Below, piece after piece: positions 60,819 to 64,000 of a DNA stretch of 64,000 nucleotides. Every line of letters begins with the position of its first letter. The stretch's first letter is position 1. Location: NCBI RefSeq assembly GCF_014203595.1, contig NZ_JACHJK010000004.1, positions 496,001-560,000 of the forward strand. Direction: 5' to 3'. The notes beneath the pieces were generated by a model, which saw nothing but the letters and a program-made list of their open reading frames with translations, had not been told where the DNA came from and ran no database searches. The DNA comes from Streptomyces echinatus (GTDB lineage Bacteria; Actinomycetota; Actinomycetes; Streptomycetales; Streptomycetaceae). The translations under genes were made by a program, and so were the position numbers.

Positions 60819-62093
60819 CTAGACCAGCAGGGGGCCGCCGCACCGAGCGGCGCCCTCCTTCATCGCGATGAGGTTGGCGACCACGTACGAGATGTTGTTC
60901 TGGGAGTGCCACTCGCTCGGGAAGCAGGTCACCAGCCGGGACGACTGGAACCTGGCCTCCAGGTCCGGCACGTAAGCGCGGTACTGGTTGTCCGTGTAGT
61001 ACCAGAACGAGTTCTCGTTGTAGTAGGCGACGTGCGTCGGGTCCTGGTACGCGCCGCGGCCGTCGGAGCTGGGCGTCATGGTGAGGAGCATGCCGCCGGG
61101 GGCGAGCAGCCGGTAGAGCTCGTTGATCAGCGGCACCTTCTGGGGCACGTACTCCAGGAAGTCCACCGCCCGCATCAGCCCGACGGAGTCGTCGGGCAGG
61201 TCGAGCTTCCCGGGCAGGGTCGCGACGATGTCGACGCCCTTGCCCGGCCGCTGGTCCACGCCGAGGTATCCCGGCGGCTTGCGGAGGGCGGCACCGAGGT
61301 CCAGCGCGAGCAGCCCGCGCCGGTGGGTCCAGGCAAGGGCGTTGGCCTCGATGTACTTGTCGTACAGGGCGACCGTCTCGCGCTGGATGTGGGCGTTGAT
61401 CTCCGGGTCGCGCTGGGTGTTGTCCTTGTGCATGCGCTGCAGGTAGAGACACCGCTGGACGTGGTGGAAGTCCCCGAGGTGGAACAGGCGGCACATCAGG
61501 TCCTGGTCGTCCAGGACGGTACGGGACGCGTCGTACCCGCCGGCCTTCTCGTAGGCCTTCTTGCGGAACGCCCGCACATGGTTGGGGGCATACCAGATGT
61601 AGGCGACGTTGTGCGGTGTCGGCGGCATGGTCTGGGCCTGGAGCAGCTTGCGGCCGTCGACCCGCACCTCGCTGTACTGCCAGCCGTAGGACTCGTTGAA
61701 GCGGGTGTCGTCCCGCTTGCCTTCCGCGGTGATCTGGGCGGTGTTGCTGAAGACGAAGACGGCCTCGGGATGTGCGTCGAACGCCTTGCCGAGCTCCGCC
61801 AGACACGCCTTGGCCAGCAGATCGTCGTGGTCCAGCTCCACGAGGATCTCGCCGCGCGCCAGTTCACAGGCCCGGCGCTTGGCCGCTCCGACCCCGGTGA
61901 CGTCGTCCGCGATCTCCACCCGGATCCGCTCGTCGGGGTACTCCGGCCGCCACCGGGCGCCGTTGTTGAGCAGGACGATCCACTCCCAGTCCGGACAGGT
62001 CTGCGCCTGCAGCGTCGCGAGGCACTCGTCCAGATAGCGGGGCCGGTGGCTGGGGGTGAAGACGGAGAACCTCGGTGTCGCCGTCGACGTCAT
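60819..62093 (-). CDS. GT2 glycosyltransferase fused to an S-adenosylmethionine methyltransferase-like domain
   Basis: A 424-residue protein. Residues 1 to about 240 form a GT2 domain (FSVFTPSHRPRYLDECLATL; acidic site VELDHDDLLAKACLAELG; TVLDDQDLMCRLFHLG). From about 265 there is a class I methyltransferase-like fold (LALDLGAALRKPPGYLGVDQ, LDLPDDSVGLMRAVDFLEYV, NELYRLLAPGGMLLTMTPSS). It may add and methylate a sugar of a surface glycan; O-methylated rhamnose is a reasonable product, but this is inference. Its ATG overlaps the stop of the membrane TPR gene as ATGA, so the two are coupled. Confidence 0.86.
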   Translation of the reverse strand: MTSTATPRFSVFTPSHRPRYLDECLATLQAQTCPDWEWIVLLNNGARWRPEYPDERIRVEIADDVTGVGAAKRRACELARGEILVELDHDDLLAKACLAELGKAFDAHPEAVFVFSNTAQITAEGKRDDTRFNESYGWQYSEVRVDGRKLLQAQTMPPTPHNVAYIWYAPNHVRAFRKKAYEKAGGYDASRTVLDDQDLMCRLFHLGDFHHVQRCLYLQRMHKDNTQRDPEINAHIQRETVALYDKYIEANALAWTHRRGLLALDLGAALRKPPGYLGVDQRPGKGVDIVATLPGKLDLPDDSVGLMRAVDFLEYVPQKVPLINELYRLLAPGGMLLTMTPSSDGRGAYQDPTHVAYYNENSFWYYTDNQYRAYVPDLEARFQSSRLVTCFPSEWHSQNNISYVVANLIAMKEGAARCGGPLLV

Positions 62094-62728
62094 CTGGAAC
62101 TCCCTGCGTGGCTCGAGGTCGGTGCGGGGCTCACTGCGTCCCGGAACGATTCCGGGACCTGGGACAGGACCTGGTGATCGGCGGCGACCGCCCGGCGGAA
62201 AGCCTCCTCGGCCTCGGCGTCACGGTCGTACTTCGCGAGGATCAGGCCCAGTTGCAGCTGCATCACGGATGACTTCGGGCTGGTGGCAACGGCCCGTTTC
62301 AGCAGCCCGATGGCCCGGTCGGGCTCGGTCGCCGCGACCAGGTTCGCCTCGCTGTAGAGGGCGGAGGTGAAGGCGGGATCGGTCTTCAGCGCGTTCTCGT
62401 AGGCCGAACGGGCCTGCTCCGTCCTGCCGTTCATCTGCTCGATCAGCCCCAGGCGGTACCAGGCGTCCTTGTTCCCCGGGTCCAGTTTCAGCACGCGCCG
62501 GTAGATCTCGGCCGCCCCTGCGGAATCCTGTTGCGCCTGACGTTGCAGGCCGGTTCGCAGGAGCGCGTCCGTCTCCTTCGTCTCCTTGCCCCGAGCGCTC
62601 TGCCGGGTCACCGACGAGGCCTTGGATTCCGATGGTTCGGCCGACGGGGAATGAACGGCCCATACGGTCACGCCGATTGCGGCCGTCACTGTCCCGGCGA
62701 GCCCTGCCCACATTTTCCTGTGTTTCAC
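62090..62728 (-). CDS. Membrane-anchored tetratricopeptide-repeat protein
   Basis: A 212-residue protein starting at GTG 62728 (VKHRKMWAGLAGTV). One N-terminal transmembrane helix (about residues 6-22), a Ser/Glu/Lys linker and four to five TPR units follow (AAEIYRRVLKLDPGNKDAWY, RTEQARSAYENALKTDPAFT, AEEAFRRAVAADHQVLSQVP). TPRs are scaffolds, so it may hold the downstream GT2-methyltransferase at the membrane. The 236-base gap to the divergent last gene holds both promoters. Confidence 0.85.
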   Translation of the reverse strand: MKHRKMWAGLAGTVTAAIGVTVWAVHSPSAEPSESKASSVTRQSARGKETKETDALLRTGLQRQAQQDSAGAAEIYRRVLKLDPGNKDAWYRLGLIEQMNGRTEQARSAYENALKTDPAFTSALYSEANLVAATEPDRAIGLLKRAVATSPKSSVMQLQLGLILAKYDRDAEAEEAFRRAVAADHQVLSQVPESFRDAVSPAPTSSHAGSSR

Positions 62729-62964
62729 GTTGTCACATCTCGTGGAATGGTGGAGGACGGATGGATTGGCTTTTCCCAGGTGGCCGTCACCGACGTTACG
62801 AGGCGGCCCCGACGGCGCCGCCGTTCGCCAGGCGCTCCAAACCGCAAACCACTCGGATGTACGAGCCGGAAACGGATTTCCCGGACCAGCCTCTTTGCAT
62901 GGCCGGTAACGGCTGGATACCGTCCCGCATCGGTTGTGTGCCGCTGCCGAGATGGATGTGATCC

Positions 62965-64000
62965 GTGAAGCGAACGGTCTGTCTGAACATGATCGTGAAG
63001 GACGAGGCACCTGTGATCCGGCGTTGTCTCGAATCCGTACGCCCTTTGATCGACACCTGGGTCATCGTCGACACCGGCTCGACCGACGGCACCCAGGACG
63101 TGATCCGTGACGTCTACCGCGATCTGCCGGGAGAACTGCACGAAAGGCCCTGGAAGGGGTACGACGGCAGCCGCACCGAGGCGATCGAACTCGCCCGGGA
63201 CAGCGCGGACTTCCTGTTCTTCATCGACGCCGACGACGTGATGGAGGTGGAGCCCGGATTTCGTATGCCGGAGCTGACCCACGACGCCTACAAGGTCAGC
63301 ATCCATTACGACGGCTTCGTCTACTGGCGCCCCGGCCTGGTCTCGGCCCGGCTGCCCTGGCGGTACGTCGGAGTTCTGCACGAGTACATCGACTGCGACA
63401 CACCGTTCACGCTCGGCGCCCTCGAAGGCGCCCGCATGGTCATCGTGGGCGGCGGGGGCCGCCGCAGGAACGAAGGGGTACGGGAGAAGTACCTGCGCGA
63501 CGCGCGGGTCCTCCAGGAGGGTCTCGCCAAGGAGCCCGGCAACGCCCGCTACGCCTTCTACCTCGCGCAGAGCTGGCGCGACGCGGGAGAGGCGGAGAAG
63601 GCGATCGAGGCGTACGACCGGCGGACCACGATGGGCGGCTGGGACGAAGAGGTCTACTGCGCCCACCTGGCGGCCGCGAGGATCGCGGAGGCCATCGACC
63701 GGCCGCCGACCGAGGTGATGGACCGCTACCTGCGTGCCTACGAGAGCCTGCCCTCGCGCGCCGAGGCCCTGGCCGACCTCGCGCGGCTGTGCCGCGTCAA
63801 GGGGCAGCGCTGGCCCCTCGCCTACATGTACGCACGGCAGGCGGCACGCATCCCGTACCCGGTCGACGGCCTGCTCGTCGAGCCCAGCTGGTACGACTGG
63901 CAGACGCTGGACGAACTGGCGGTGGCCGCGTTCTGGGTCGGGGAGTACGAGGAGTCGGCGAGCTGCTCCGAACGTCTGTTGGAAGGAGGCAAGTTGCCCG
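62965..64000 (+). CDS. GT2 glycosyltransferase with TPR-like C-terminus, 3' end cut by the window
   Basis: Starts at GTG 62965 and stays open to the window end (345 codons). The GT2 domain, VKRTVCLNMIVKDEAPVIRR then VIVDTGSTDGTQDVIRDV, the DXD site FFIDADDVMEVEP, and PWRYVGVLHEYIDCD, matches the family of short GT2 enzymes that glycosylate peptides or surface glycans (SunS-like). From about residue 180 the sequence becomes TPR-like (RYAFYLAQSWRDAGEAEKAI and following). It is divergent from the TPR/GT2-methyltransferase operon. The C-terminal end is not visible. Confidence 0.85.
   Translation, partial: MKRTVCLNMIVKDEAPVIRRCLESVRPLIDTWVIVDTGSTDGTQDVIRDVYRDLPGELHERPWKGYDGSRTEAIELARDSADFLFFIDADDVMEVEPGFRMPELTHDAYKVSIHYDGFVYWRPGLVSARLPWRYVGVLHEYIDCDTPFTLGALEGARMVIVGGGGRRRNEGVREKYLRDARVLQEGLAKEPGNARYAFYLAQSWRDAGEAEKAIEAYDRRTTMGGWDEEVYCAHLAAARIAEAIDRPPTEVMDRYLRAYESLPSRAEALADLARLCRVKGQRWPLAYMYARQAARIPYPVDGLLVEPSWYDWQTLDELAVAAFWVGEYEESASCSERLLEGGKLP

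Noticed and set aside
1..64000. tRNA, rRNA, insertion sequence, prophage, integrase or origin
   Set aside because: No cloverleaf, ribosomal RNA, transposase, integrase or DnaA-box cluster was recognised on reading both strands.

Overview
The window is high-GC actinobacterial DNA and is almost certainly a Streptomyces chromosome. The signs are strong G/C third-position bias, GTG and TTG starts, an acyl-CoA carboxylase epsilon subunit, mycothiol enzymology (mca), an LAxTG sortase substrate and a run of genes in the order known from Streptomyces (accA2, maf, accE, pccB, birA, cya, hutH, metB, ilvA, greA, mca, pckG). No tRNA, rRNA, IS element, prophage or CRISPR array was recognised.

1-13.9 kb is core metabolism and signalling. 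A truncated acyl-CoA carboxylase alpha subunit opens the window, followed by the operon pccB-accE-(42-aa membrane protein)-maf and a divergent biotin ligase that could charge the carboxylase. Next come a class III adenylate cyclase, a crotonase, a GAF-GGDEF diguanylate cyclase, histidase with an operator-like dyad in its promoter, a lipoprotein and a small LADTG surface protein.

14-27 kb is envelope genes and gene debris. It holds an L,D-transpeptidase lipoprotein, the wreck of an FtsX/MacB-type ABC transporter, a large secreted subtilisin, a monooxygenase-truncated haemoglobin fusion, an XRE-type regulator divergent from a zinc alcohol dehydrogenase, an S51-type peptidase, remnants of three broken genes, and metB.

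27-40 kb holds a compact sigma-like/membrane operon with 4-base overlaps, MarR, threonine dehydratase, greA, DUF4307, mca, a membrane-anchored NB-ARC/TPR protein, an ArsR-type regulator behind a striking array of repeats, and a thioredoxin-domain DUF255 protein.

40.3-47.4 kb is a divergent polysaccharide locus. A processive GT2 synthase and a GT2-GtrA protein face leftward; a GT39-type transferase and a secreted copper-radical oxidase with a Met/His-rich tail face rightward. It resembles a second version of the Streptomyces CslA/GlxA apical glycan machinery.

47.4-53.6 kb holds a Mut7-C nuclease, a TetR-controlled DHA2 exporter, a haemolysin-III membrane protein and GTP-type PEP carboxykinase.

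53.7-64 kb is a surface-glycan island: two lipid-linked-sugar-type glycosyltransferases, the four dTDP-L-rhamnose genes (rmlA, rmlC, rmlB, rmlD) interrupted by a secreted collagen-like protein, a GT2-methyltransferase fusion coupled to a membrane TPR protein, and a TPR-bearing GT2 that runs off the window. Its most interesting reading is a dedicated rhamnose/glycan system decorating a bacterial collagen.
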